Below are positions 1 to 11,155 of a stretch of 64,000 nucleotides of DNA, one piece after another; position 1 is the first letter of the stretch; the number at the start of each line of letters is the position of its first letter. The stretch is from assembly GCA_021234155.1 (NCBI GenBank), contig JAJEKV010000020.1:3644563-3708562 (forward strand), given 5' to 3'. Source of the DNA: Isoetes taiwanensis. Its lineage: Eukaryota > Streptophyta > Lycopodiopsida > Isoetales > Isoetaceae. The notes beneath the pieces are model-generated. The model did no database searches. It saw nothing but the letters and a program-made list of their open reading frames with translations, and was not told the origin of the DNA. The translations under genes were made by a program, and so were the position numbers.

Positions 1-9
1 TTCTTTTTT

Positions 10-1879
10 ATGCTACAGACCTTGTTACAGATTCCAGTGGAGACAGAAGAAGCTGATGGAGTTGCAGCCTGCGTTACCAAGGAAGTGCCAGGTGGCAGCA
101 GAAAGAAAAGATCTAATGCCACCAAGAAGGGAAACCAAAGTAAGAAGTCCAAGGTAGCTGGTGGGACACGGCCTGAAGCTGCAGCACAAGCTGAGAAGAA
201 TGGAAACAAAAGTAAGAAATCCAAGGCAGCTGGTAGGACACAGCCTGAAGCTGCAGCACAAGTTGAGAAGAAGGGAAACAAAAGTAAGAAATCCAAGGCA
301 GCTGGTGGGACACAGCCTGAAGCTGCAGCACAAGATGAGACCTCAAATGGCAAGGGGAAAAAAAAGAAAGGACCAAAGCCAGTTCTTAGATTGTCTTACA
401 AGAGAACGGCAGTGAAGGCTTTCATTTCATATCTGTGTTCCACGTTGAAGATATTCGTGTCACACAATTACAGGGCTAGGTGGCAGGCCATGCAATTCAA
501 GAGTTGCTTGGACAATATCCAAGATGGCACCATTGTTTCTGTAATTGATTTTGCTGAGAATTACAGCATCAAAATACAAAGGGAGGTTCAAAGCCAGCAT
601 TGGCACAATGACCAAATAACAATTCTCGTCCACATCACGTATAGGATGGACAGCAGCTCTGGGATCAGAAAGCTATTGAAGGAAACCCATTTTTACTTGA
701 GTGATGACAAGATTCATGACACTCTTTTTGTGCAACACTGTCTTAGAAAGCACAATTCATGGCTAGTATCAAATGGTGTAGAATTCTCCAGGCATATAGT
801 TTGGTCAGATGGTTGTTCTAGCCAATTCAAATCTGCCCGACCATTCTATTTCCTACCAAGATATCACCACGAGCTAGGGAAGGAAATAATATGGAATTTC
901 TTTGGGACAGCCCATGGTAAGGGAGAGCACGATGGGCAAGGGGCAGTCCTCAAAGGGGCATTCACTAGAGAGCAGCTCAAGTATGATGGAGTGAGATTTA
1001 GGGGTGCTGCTGATGCCTGTGAATTCGCTATGAGTTGGAATGAAGGTGCCAAAGAACGGGACATCAAGAGGTAATATGCTTTCATCTGCATTCATCTGCT
1101 TTTAACGTGCTTTCATCTGCTTCACAAAGTGCTTTTATCTGCTTTTATCTGCTGTGTAATGCTGTAATGTGCCTCTGTACTGTATGTGAACTGCAATAGT
1201 TGTTGCTGGCTTTTTGCAGGCACTTTTGGTTCATTGGAAAGGATGATGTTGATAGGACAGACCGGCTGGACCGCGCTGGTAGAAGGGACGAAGGAAATAC
1301 ACAAAGATCGGGACATACTTGGCCAAATCAAGCACAAGGGTGGCTCATAGAGGTTTAAGTTGTTTCTGTGGTAACTGTTTGAAAGGAAACTGGTCATCTT
1401 GTGTGAACAAGCAGAGGTTAAAGAATTGGAAATATGTTACTCTAAAGCCAGAAAAGTCTACTGGTGAAGGTACTGAAGACGAAATCGATGAGGCATTTTT
1501 TGAAGGTGATGGAGAATGGCTTAGTGGAAACATAGAGGAAGGTGATAACTTTGCTGTTGTAGCCGAGGAGGGAAATCAGGAGAATGCAGATTTCTATGTG
1601 GTCAAATGTGTTAAGCCGAGGCATATCCTTGACAGAATTGTCAAGGATAGCTGGGGTCAGACCTTCAATGTCGATGAACATGTGTTGGCTGGTTTGTACT
1701 ATGCTGTCCAGCCCGATGGTACTTGGGAGCTACTTGAAGACAAAGGTCTGACCTTCCAGTACAGTCATCACGTATCAGCCATCAAGTTTGAGATGAATCA
1801 GATTCCTGGCACTAACAGATTTTCCCTTGATCAGGCTACTCACCAGATGATCCTTGACAGTCTGCCATATGAAGGTTGA
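10..1879 (+). pseudogene. DDE-transposase-like gene, two exons, frame broken in exon 2
   Basis: Exon 1 (10-1070) encodes a Lys/Ala-rich N-terminus with tandem repeats, then a conserved domain with DFAENY, WSDGCSSQFK and HGKGEHDGQG. These are spaced like the acidic residues of an RNase H-fold DDE transposase. Exon 1 ends at a GTAATA donor at 1071, and a TTTTTGCAG acceptor ends at 1219. Splicing there keeps the frame and gives HFWFIGKDDVDR. The frame then shifts twice (about 1270 and 1318) before the Cys cluster CFCGNC and an acidic C-terminal domain ending at 1879. The same order (DFAENY, SDG, FW-IG, CFC-C) is, from memory, that of an uncharacterised transposon-like family also common in aquatic animals. 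The intron is about 149 bases. I infer a decayed or error-containing copy. The start may be internal, because the window opens here. Confidence 0.6.
130..340 (+). repeat. Three tandem 72-bp repeats coding for a Lys/Ala-rich 24-residue unit
   Basis: Within exon 1 of the transposase-like gene a 72-base unit occurs three times in frame, at about 130-201, 202-273 and 274-340. Each unit encodes a variant of GNKSKKSKAAGGTQPEAAAQ. The copies differ at a few bases. The charged repeats could act as a nuclear-localisation or DNA-binding tail, which is inference. Confidence 0.8.
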
Positions 1880-2200
1880 ATATGCTTTGACCTAGTTGTT
1901 TTATCATTTTAACAGGTCTGTAGTTACTTGTGTACTTGTCTCAAATTTTGATCATTATATTGGAGACAATGCTTGTGAGTATTGGAGTCTTTTAGTATTG
2001 GAAACAATGCTTGTAGTAGTGCTGTATTGGAGTATTTTAGTACTGGAAACAATGCTTGTAGTATTGCAGAGTAAGCTTGATATATATTACAGAAAATTGT
2101 ACACTCAACATTTGAGACATCTTACAAGATCACTCAATACTCAAGATATAACACAAAGTAATCTGCATATATTACAAAAAAGTAGTGTACAATGGTTACT
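1880..2200. other. Spacer between convergent genes
   Basis: This AT-rich stretch separates the tail-to-tail transposase-like gene and the FCP1-like region. It holds a short imperfect duplication (GTATTGGA-TTTTAGTA-TGGAAACAATGCTTG, about 1978-2063). I see no gene in it. Confidence 0.5.
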
Positions 2201-2961
2201 TCATAAGTCATCGAAGTCCTCAAATCTATGCTCGTCGCCAGGAAGGGTGCCCAGCAGCTGCCTTTGTACTTCAATAGGAGCATTGAGGATATAGTAGGCT
2301 GAGACAAGGTAGTTGTTGAGACAGTAATCCAAAGATCGCAAAACGCCTCCTCCGGGCCAACCATGCATCGTGAAATCAATTTGTGAGATCGCTTCTGTCT
2401 TGTATGAGAGGCCAAGTATTCCAAAGCCGGACACACAAACTTCTCAAAAAAATTGTCCTCTTCTTGCCCCTTGAAAGGCATAACAGAACGGTTGTGTGTG
2501 TGGGTTTAGAAACCCTTTGTGCAGTTGTCATCAACCAAGAAAATCATACCATGATATTGAGGAAAATCCTCAAGAACAACCTTCAACTCCTTGAAAAATA
2601 GTTGCTTTTCTGTGCTGGTTGGATGCTCGCATGCATAGCAATGCTCTTGACCATATATCTTCAAGAATCTGGTCTGCAGATCAGGGAACAATGCATCCAC
2701 CATATCCCTTGTATTCCGAAGTAGAGAAGCACTCCAAATCACAACATCAAACCTCTGCAGAAGGCCCACTCCACAAACTCATGATACCCCAGTCTCGCAA
2801 ATGAGGTACTTACTTGCAGTTTCTTTTACAACATGGTTCGTTTGTGGTGGATGCAAGATTTTTTGATTCATTCTCCTCTGTTGTGTCTGTGCCAGTACAC
2901 CATTTATGTCAAGCACCATGCACTTCCGTCTGGGTGTCCATCCCTCGACGTTTGCAACCAC
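2201..2961 (-). pseudogene. FCP1-like (NLI-interacting-factor-like) HAD phosphatase domain, broken
   Basis: Reading on the minus strand from about 2961, the translation gives KCMVLDINGVL, matching HAD motif I of FCP1-like phosphatases (usually LDLNGVL in this plant subfamily). Next come FDVVIWSA (motif II region), FFKELKVVL, FLVDDN (the late acidic Asp pair), PFKGQEEDNFF and a C-terminal helix-rich tail ending EDFDDL. These are in family order, but at least two or three frame changes (about 2770-2790, 2490 and 2430) separate them. Such domains remove phosphate from phosphoserine, classically on the RNA polymerase II tail. The first motif is D-I-N-G-V, so the second Asp of the classic DxDx(T/V) is Asn, as in many plant relatives; activity is uncertain. 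It lies tail-to-tail with the transposase-like gene and may be the 3' end of the RING locus upstream. Confidence 0.65.
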
Positions 2962-3309
2962 TGTCGATGGCTGCCGATCGCGTGCTTGTCTCAGTATCCG
3001 GATCGTGGCTTTGGAAGTGCTATCCGGACGTCTTTGGAAGTTGCCGCGACCTGACTCGGGTTTATCTTTGCTACCGGTGATGGAGAGTGCCGATAGCCAT
3101 AGCTAGATACATCCTTACTAGTATCTCCCTGTCCCCAATGTATGGGTGTTTCCTGGCTATCAGTAACCCGTACCAAGTGGTGGCTTAGGGTCCTTGGTCT
3201 CCTGCAAAATCAAAAGTGGTGCTACAATTACCAACTGAAACTGGCAGGACATTATGCCAAGTGAAATAAGACAAGTAAAATAACTGCTTGAACTTAAATA
3301 TTGGATTGC

Positions 3310-3700
3310 ACCTTTTATATGTAAGAGTTTGTTTTTGCACTTTGGTTTCTTCATTATCTGTCTGGGTTCTCTCACTATCTTCAGCCTCAGATTCAGTAAG
3401 CACCACTTGTGGTGCCTTCTCCTTCTCGCATGCAAATGCATATTGATCCCTAGGTTGAAACTCAAACAAATTTTACAAGGACACAATGGGGAAAAATATA
3501 TATTATGGTATTACACAAAAAACCTTTTAATCGATCGTTTTGCCAAGTCTTGTGCAAACAAAATTGGCCCCTCAAACGAAAGTACATATAAATTACATTA
3601 GACATTGTTTTTTTTCCTAGTGCCACGCCTATAGGCACGCCCTCATCAACCGAATCATCCGACTCACCCTCACTCTCGCTCTATAACCTTTTTGGTCCCG
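3310..3700 (-). pseudogene. Acidic coding segments between the RING and FCP1-like parts
   Basis: Two minus-strand stretches look like exon pieces. About 3695-3620 reads ESEGESDDSVDEG followed by PIGVALGKK, and 3469-3310 reads QPRDQYAFACEKEK followed by an Asp/Glu/Ser-rich run to TLTYK. A T-rich tract on the plus strand (3480-3615) separates them. They share strand and composition with the RING region above and lie before the phosphatase domain. I infer that they link the two in one gene, with unproven splice sites. Confidence 0.4.
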
Positions 3701-5559
3701 ACCTTGTGAGCCTTGTGATTCGCCCACAACCTTGTTCACCGCTTATCCACTATATTCGGTCTTCAACATCCTTGTCCGCCTCGCATCAACAAAGTGTTAG
3801 AGGAGGCCTTTGTAGAGGTTGCTTTGGAATTTGGAACTATATTGTATTTCTCAAAGATCGCCGAACTCTTGAATCTGCTTTGGACCGTGTTGGTGTCTTT
3901 AGCACGGTGCTTTCGTGTGCCGCAATGTGTCTTCTTGTTTGCCTCGTGGCGTCTTTGTTCGCCTACTCTGGCGCTTCTAATGTACCCACTTCAGGAAACA
4001 AACGTGTACCTTTTTTGGCTGTTCTTGCTTGTGGAGTTCGAGTCCTTGTAGACTTGTGTCCGGGGGTCCTTTTACTAAGAGGTGTTTTGACATGCTTCCT
4101 TTTCCTGTTGCTATCTGGAGTTGTAGCTACCACCTCATCTAGGTCAATTGTCTCAACTATTTGTTTGTGTGCTGCCCCAGCATGTAAGGGTTCCTGCTTG
4201 ACTGTCTTCCCCAATTCCTCCACTAAGCCTGCTGGAACTGTTTCTGAGCATTCGAGGCAGTGTGTCTTCTCCATAAGCAAACTCAGGCAGCTGACATGAT
4301 ATACGTGGCCACATTTCAGCTTCAGACTTAGGGTGTAATCATCCTGGAATGCCAGCCCGCATGTGGAGCATCGCTCCTCATCTCCAATTGGCAACCTGAA
4401 TGTCACAGGATAGATGCTCACAAGCTGGCCAGCTCTCCTTGTAAGTTCCCTAAGCCTGTTGAGATTCTGTAAATGCTGCTTGGCTTTTGCAAGTTGCACT
4501 TCAGTGTTTGCAACCTCAGCAGCTATAGTGGCCACCTGTTGAACTATCCCCTCATCTATTGGGCCACCCCCCATTTCAACAAGGGCTTTGAGCATGTACT
4601 CTGCCATGTCTTTCTCTCTCTCCAAGCTCAGTAGCTCAGCAGAGGCACCAGCATCAGGACCTGTGACTGCTTGAAGACGTGAGATGTTGTCTTTAATTTT
4701 CTGCAATTTCTCTTCTGAAGCCAAGAAGAAAGCTCCCTTAGCCTGGGACTGGACAACTAGCTCCTTCTTGGAGACTAAATCAGCCTCTTTGCGTCTAGGG
4801 TTTCCTGCAAATCTTTGCATAGGACTTCCAGGCGTGATATGTTCTCCCCATAAGCTGTGTAAGCTGTTGGGCACAGTGCAAAGCTCCTAATGGACGGCCT
4901 CCCTTCTAATTTAATACCAGTGCCTCCTGAAACTGGCCTTTCTGCTATGCTTTCAGGTGCTGTGGTTTGCTGAGATTTGCTGGCCTCTGCCCTGCTTGCT
5001 GGAGCACTGCTTGCCGGTTCACTTTTAACCTTGCTGCTGTAGGCTCTACTCTTTGCTGCAACTGCTGCCCAATTAACCTTGAACTTCTGTGGATCCTGCT
5101 TTGCTCTGAGGCAGTTATTGAATGCAAATAGGTATGATACTGTCTTTCTAACTTCTCTGTTCTTCAACCCGTCCGGGTATATTTTGCTCAGAAGCTCTAT
5201 TAGAGCTTCTTCGTGCTCTGGCCTCACCTTGTCAATGGAAGTTTTGCCAGGAATGACCCCGTTGGTATCCCAAACTTCATTGTACTCGCCTCAGCCGGAT
5301 ATGAGGTCTGCTCGAAATTGAGAGGGATGAACGCCCTCGTTTGGCGACTGCATATACGCATGGAAGTCTTCTTCGGTTCGGCAATCAGCCAGTCCGGTCT
5401 TAAGGGAACGCTTTTCCGGCCCGAAGAATGCAAGAAAATCAATTAACGTGGTTGAACCCTAAACCCATTGAAATTTTGTTTTGTTGCTTTTGCTTACCCG
5501 ATAATGGGTTCCGTTGGAATTACTGCTTGAGCGGGCGGATCAATCACCTTCTTTACCAT
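3700..5559 (-). pseudogene. RING-H2 zinc-finger protein with coiled coil, broken
   Basis: A possible first exon (5559-5498) starts MVKKVIDPPAQ and ends at a GTAAGC donor. The body reads through EEDFHAYMQSPNEG, then an in-frame TGA near 5291, NEVWDTNGVIPGKTS, RPEHEEALIELLSKIYPDG, a Ser/Ala/Lys-rich linker and a long coiled coil. It then has a RING-H2 pattern, CSTC...CGHVYHVSC...CLEC (Cys/His spacing C-x2-C-x14/15-C-x-H-x2-H-x2-C-x10-C-x2-C). A frame change lies near 4780. After the finger come LDEVVATTPD and a basic KRTPGHKSTRTRT tail, a TAG near 3963, then more basic residues in the same frame (TRQTRRHIAAHE). RING-H2 fingers usually act as E3 ubiquitin ligases; here the role is unknown. The TGA follows GGC and precedes GGC, so a CGA-to-TGA change is the simplest origin. 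Confidence 0.6.
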
Positions 5560-5983
5560 GGTTGATCTGTTTGTATAAAGTGGAAATCCGAAAGCGCAAA
5601 TTCGCGGGTTGCTTGGCCGGAGTAGAGAAAGTTGGGGAAGAGAGATTTGGAAAACACAAATTCGAAAGTTCGCTCGTTTGTCTAGTGGTTCCGTTATTGC
5701 GTGGGTCGCTTTCATTCATCAGCGACAAACGGTAATGATTGTATAAACGGGTACCGCTAGACGAAATAGACGGGCAAATATAGGTGGTACTATATAGGTG
5801 AAGGGTGGGAAAAAAATGTATGACGGGGGGGAAAAATGTATTTTGGGTCTTTGGTCTTTGGTCTTTGGGTCGCGTTTTTTACCCACCAAAGATACTTTCA
5901 CCCATGCAAAAGAGGACTGGTTCTTAAAAATACCAGGTATATATTTAGCTAACAAAACCAGATTTAGAAAGAGACAAAAGTAA
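5560..5983. other. Spacer
   Basis: This is the possible promoter side of the minus-strand RING locus. It contains a G-rich run and a short (TTTGGTC)3 array near 5845-5869. I see no gene in it. Confidence 0.4.
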
Positions 5984-7237
5984 CTAGCTGTTAGCTTCAA
6001 TCAAATCCTGCAGTGTCAGGTCGGCCACAATGGTGTTGCCGAGTATTTTGAGCATATCATCAAGATCTTCTACACTGTATGAGGTGAAATCCAGCATCAT
6101 GAACAGCCGAGCTTCTCTTCTTTGTTGCCATTTGTGGTAGAGAGTTCGGAATAGTGGCTTGAGCCCATTGTACCTCCAAACAGCATGCCTGTCCAGAAGC
6201 TTTTTAATTGCCTTAGCATGAATGACCTTCTGTTTGAGCAGAATACAATTTTCAGCAACTACTTTCTTGGGCATCTCCTCCACAATAACAAGGTGATCTA
6301 GCCCCCTGTGTGGAGCTCCAGCTTTGTGCATCCTCCTATGATGTTCTGTAGAGTCATATTTAGCCCTTTGAGGACTTTATGGGTTGTAGCAATATCCTGT
6401 AACAGATTTAGGAGTTTAGCTTTAATCCAAAGCAGATTCGGATTTTTTCCTTCAAAAGCAACAAGGTTCATGTGTTTCCAGATAGTGCAACAGGTCAGGA
6501 TTCTGCAAGTGTTCACTATTCTAGAATCTCCATTTAGGAATTTTAAGAGATTCCCCGGAGCCCCTAAATTGAGTTGAGAAGTTCAGGCCCATATTTCAGC
6601 AACTTTTGGACATAAGAAAACATGGTTAGAATTTTCAATCATGCCACATCCGAGGGGACACGGCTTGGAAACATCAGAGTCATATTTGGACCTCAAAAGA
6701 TTTGTTTGGAGACTTTGATGAAGTACAAACCATCTGAAAGTATTTATTTTAGGAGCTCCATAATTATGCCAGCCTTTTGCACATATTGAAGCTAAGGTTT
6801 CTTCTTCATAGGGCCATAAGGCACATGCCCTAGATTGTCTGGTTTCAAGGACGACAGAATATATTTCACTAACTGTATATGTCTCCTTATTGTTCAAACT
6901 CCAATTGTTTGATAAGGCAGCCAATTCCATATGATTGTTGACCAGACCAATAATCCTCCTAAAAATTTTCTTATCTAAAGCTGATCCTTTGGTTTTCCCT
7001 TTTATTTCAGCCCATGTGGCCCATCTACTATCATCATCACTTCTTAAGTCACCAAAAGTGTTTATTCCTGCCAAATGCCATTGCATGTACTTTTGTGGAT
7101 GTTGGAGGGCCAAACATCCAACTGTCTCAGGGGCGAAGATAGGATGCCAGAAGATGTTGATGCCCCTACAACTGGCCAATAGTTGGTGGCCTATAGCAGA
7201 GAGATGCCTGATTCCAGGCTTCCAGCATTCTTCTTAG
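5984..7237 (-). mobile_element. L1-type LINE fragment: zinc-binding C-terminus of reverse transcriptase
   Basis: The minus-strand frame 7179-6583 carries HPQKYMQWHLAGIN, a W-rich stretch, KINTFRWFVLHQSLQTN, then CPLGCGMIENSNHVFLCP and AEIW. This is the zf-RVT pattern (C-x2/3-C...H...C) at the end of plant L1-type reverse transcriptases. The frame then shifts, and 6516-6298 (CTIWKHMNLVAFEGKNP) and 6331-5984 continue the usual tail after that domain. The RT core is absent, and the reading ends abruptly near 7237. No poly(A) tail or target duplication was recognised. This is an old truncated copy. Confidence 0.75.
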
Positions 7238-7900
7238 AGTATTATTCTGTGTTTTTGACGACTTCTGTGAGGTGTTGAACTCATGGTTTGTGAACCCCTC
7301 TGGATCCCAGTTTGCGTTTCGCTTTGACCAGTCTGATCGGGATCCAGAGCCAGAATCTTGATTCTTTCATGTTTTTTGTCCTGACTTGTAGCTGCTTTTG
7401 TACCAGTGTCTGCTTGTGGATTATCTTTTTTGGAGTTGTGCACCCGAACTGTGCTCAAATCCCCGTGACTCTAACATTGATTGATTTTGTTCGATGTCTC
7501 TGAAATCATAAAGTCCATTAGTTAGTAATGTCGAAGAGGGGGATATCGACTCACGAGTCAAGAAAGGCTCCACGTGAGAAAGTGAAAAGCTTTCAGACTT
7601 GGGGGGGCTTTCTTCACAGGCGAGTCGAGCAAGTCCCCTGAAAGCCAGAAATAACCAAAGCTTGAGACATTCGAGCTTGGAAAGAGTACTGACCTCAGAG
7701 ATTCTTCATTATCTGTTCTACTGTCACTTCGTCCAAGACTTCGATATGTGAGGGTCCACCTTGGCTATCTTTCTCTACTCTATCTCCATCATCTTTGTCC
7801 TTTACTGTTTCCATCTGTCTTTCTGTTTTGAAAATGGTAATGAAGCAGATCCAGATATGAGGTAATGGTCTCAACCAGGTCCTTGTTCCAAACCACAGAT
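7238..7900. other. Unassigned stretch
   Basis: Only short, low-complexity reading frames are present (for example a Gln/Lys/Thr-rich one on minus, 7458-7234). It may be the upstream part of the LINE copy, but I see no recognisable motif. Confidence 0.3.
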
Positions 7901-8800
7901 ATTGGCTTCATTCCATATAGCATAGCCCCCTTGGGAGAACAGGTCATTCATGTACCACTCGCACGCAATCTGATCATCCCTCGACCAAGCTTGTAATAAA
8001 GTACTTGATAACACTCGGTCGTATAGGAATCGTGTATTGGACCTGTAACACCATCAATGTTGACTTTGTCAAGTGAAGACACATCCTCCATAAATCTGCC
8101 GCCCTTCCAAGGTTCCATATTTTCATGAGAGATCATGAACTTATCCACCTAGTGATGCTCGCTTGACCACCACTTGTCGAAGTCTGCAGTTGATCATGAA
8201 AACAAAACCATTATAATGTTTGTAAAACTTGGTGCCTTTGGCAGGCCAACTCTGCACTCATGTTCTACCTCATATATGGAATACAAGACTCTGTTGTTGA
8301 AATCAATATCTATTGCCCACTGTGAGACTGCAGTTATCTGATTGCCCAGTCATAAGATCAGAAAACTTAAAGTATCCATCTTGGTCATATCTAGTCACAT
8401 TTTGTACCACTGTTCAAGATTTGCTTTGTCATAGAATAATATGGATTCTTCAATCATGTCCACGGCAAATAAGGCGACAAGTCCAGCTGCTAGTTCCAAA
8501 CTACTGAGCCCCTTGTGACCCAAGGTTACCAAGAAAGTAGGGGAACTATCATCCGTTTTAAATGGCACCACCCCGAATCCAAGCTTCCGCTTCAGAAATG
8601 CCATAACATGTTCAGGAAAGGGCAATTCTGATGTTCCGCGTAAGCTTGGTGTTGATGTATGGCTGGCAGAGCCGGATTAATCCCTTCATGTCATCATTAT
8701 CAAGCTCATCTTATAGTAACATGCCATTCATGTTGACCCCAAATTCTTTGGAAAAAAACTCTTCAAGCCTTATATTGCTAAAAATGTTAAGCAAAGGGTC
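7900..8800 (-). pseudogene. Unrecognised decayed coding region
   Basis: On the minus strand a protein-like translation continues for about 290 codons in consistent frames, broken by a few stops and one shift near 8625. Pieces read EEFFSKEFGVNMNGML, LIRLCQPYINTKLT, FPEHVMAFLKRKLGFGVVPF, GLSSLELAAGLVALFAVDM, QWAIDIDFNNRVLYSI, FDKWWSS, FMISHENMEPWKGG and ECYQVLYYKLGRGMIRL. The composition is that of a soluble protein, and the stops sit singly inside long readable runs, so a real but dead gene is likely. I do not recognise the family. It could be a further part of a transposon or a host gene fragment. Confidence 0.4.
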
Positions 8801-8879
8801 AATTATCATAAATCAAATCGATTCAATAAAGTTGGAAGTTTGCATACATTTGAAGTGCTAGAGTTGAGCTTGGCGATTA

Positions 8880-9660
8880 GAAAATGGCAATATGGGTTAG
8901 GGTTTACTTTTTGAAATAGGCTTAGGAATAGGGTTTCCATGCTTAGATCTAAGAATTGGGTTAAGGTTTAGAGGTTGCAAATGGGTTGGTCTAAAGGCAA
9001 AACGGAATAAATGATGCATATATAAACATAAAATTTTCACATATGAACTAGGAGTGTGCCTTCCACTCATTGCTCTTTATATGCCCTTTGAACATCCACA
9101 TTTTGCCCCTTAACTGCTCACGTTTGTCCTTTAATAGCCCACCTTAATTAAAGTCCACCTTAAGAACTATTGTAAATTGGATGAGATGCATGGTCTATTT
9201 TTCGGCACTTGTTATGAGCATCTGATGGTTCATTGGAGGGCATTTGGTGGTCCATTGAAAGGCATTTGGTGGTCCATTGAGGTCAAAATAATTATACAAT
9301 TTAGATCTTCATAGCAGAGTTCCAATTTGTCAAAACGATCTTCATAGCAGACTTTCAATTTGTCAAAATGATTGGCGGAAACCTAAACTTTCAAACTTTA
9401 TTATGTTGTATTAATAAAAAAAATAATTGCACGTAAGTGAGTGGTTGTAGGGTACCCTCCCCTATTGTACTTTTTAAGAGAGTGCCACGTAAATGCAGAA
9501 AGACCCTTGAAGAAGTATTAACAAGGCTTGCAATTTATAAAAGTAAAATGTAAGATTTATAACCACAATAGCTACTGAAGAGGAGCATATATATCGATTA
9601 ATCATCATCATTCATCTTGTAGCGGGTTTAGAAAGCCTTTACGACTTGAGCAACAAGAGT
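8880..9660. other. AT-rich spacer with two small tandem duplications
   Basis: Near 9228-9290 the phrase GGCATTTGGTGGTCCATTGA recurs in variants. At about 9306-9371 a roughly 33-base unit beginning GATCTTCATAGCAGA is repeated twice. No gene is seen. Confidence 0.55.
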
Positions 9661-11155
9661 CAAGCTTCAGAGGGTTGCGCTTGAACATCACGTCATATAC
9701 TTTTAGAAGGTGCTCAATATGGGAGACACTTGCCTTCCAGACCTCGCCTACACAATGGCCATGGGTAAAGCAGCTGGAAGGAGAAGTAAGTCATTTGGTT
9801 CTCCAAATTAAATGTGAAGGAATAAAGGTGCATACAACTAACAAACAATGCGGATTACAATTACCTGAAGCAGTATCTCAACGCGTGCTTCAAACCCAAA
9901 TTAGTCCCACGCTTGCTAGGGGTCCAAGTAGTACATGTTAACGCATTTGCCTATGAATAAATGTAGACCGATTGCGTCTCTGCTTAGTCTGAAATGTGTG
10001 AGGAATATGCCATTTTGATGATCCGAGATATGGAAAAAAAAAATCTGAACCTGCAATAGTTGCTAGACTAAGATGGATGGACTGAGAGTTCAGGGTTTGC
10101 AGGCAATATTTTCTGCAGATCCGTTCTTGTAGAGAGCCTCTGATCCTATAGTATTGATGTTCCACACGTAGATTTCTGATCCTCATGAGGTGTAAGCTTT
10201 TTTTTTTGTAACTTTGCTAGGTGGGCTTTCTTTCTATGATAACGTTGTAGAAGGTTAACCTCGAAGCGGAGTAAGCTTGCGATGCGGAAGACTGCTATGA
10301 AGGAGAGGCATCATCTCCTGCCACGTTTGTAAATGCAAAATTTTCCCTTCTTGCAACTCATTTTTACAATTCAATCAAATTTGAAATGAAGCATGACTGT
10401 AGATCTTAAGACAATTCATTTCTAAGAAGCAAATACTTACAGTAAGCATGTCTGCCATCGGCTTCCACATGTATGCGTAAAACCTCAGAGCCTGAGGCCA
10501 TGGTTCTCTGTTCCTTCTTATAATAAAATTTCATGTTTTTTGGTTTAAATCCTTCCCATGAGGGCAGCCCTCTGTGCGATAGCACCTTGTTTGCCTAATA
10601 AGATGTTGAGTTGATTGTAAGATGTTTGCACCTATTTATTTGATAGATTTGTAGGACTTGGATGTAAGATGGAGCTATCCAGGTGTTGTATTATTTTTTT
10701 CTGCGTATTGGATATGCCTAGGTTTGAATCCTATTTTTGCCTATTGGATGTGCCTAGGCTCGAATCCTCGGGGGCAAGTAGGCTAAATGTAATGTATTCT
10801 TCTTCAAGAATTCTAGATTTTTCATGTATTTTGTACGCTCGATATTCCACTTTAGGATTTCCATCGTGGTGGTCCAAATTTAATCTCACAGTGCATGTTC
10901 TTTCAGGCCAGGATTTAGCGATGAGGGATATGACATAAAATAATGTTGGAACTTGAAGGGTATGTTAGAAATAAATTGTAACATTAGAATGTTGGAACTT
11001 AAGCTTATGATTATCATTGAGTCTTAGGCACATGCTTTGCATCTTGTTTTGGGTTTAGGGCTCTTTCAAGGCATGCTTTTTGGGTTCAAAGTTTTCACAT
11101 AAAATGCTTCTCAATTCCTTTTTCAGGAATTTAGAGTTCATACATATCATGGTTG
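9661..11155. other. Spacer without recognisable genes
   Basis: Only short open frames occur here. A small direct repeat (GCCTAGG-T-GAATCCT) lies near 10710-10770. Nothing matches a known family by eye. Confidence 0.4.

Noticed and set aside
3706-4299. 197-codon plus-strand frame opposite the RING region
   Set aside because: It is the antisense shadow of the basic tail and RING coding sequence on the minus strand; the minus frame carries the recognisable finger.
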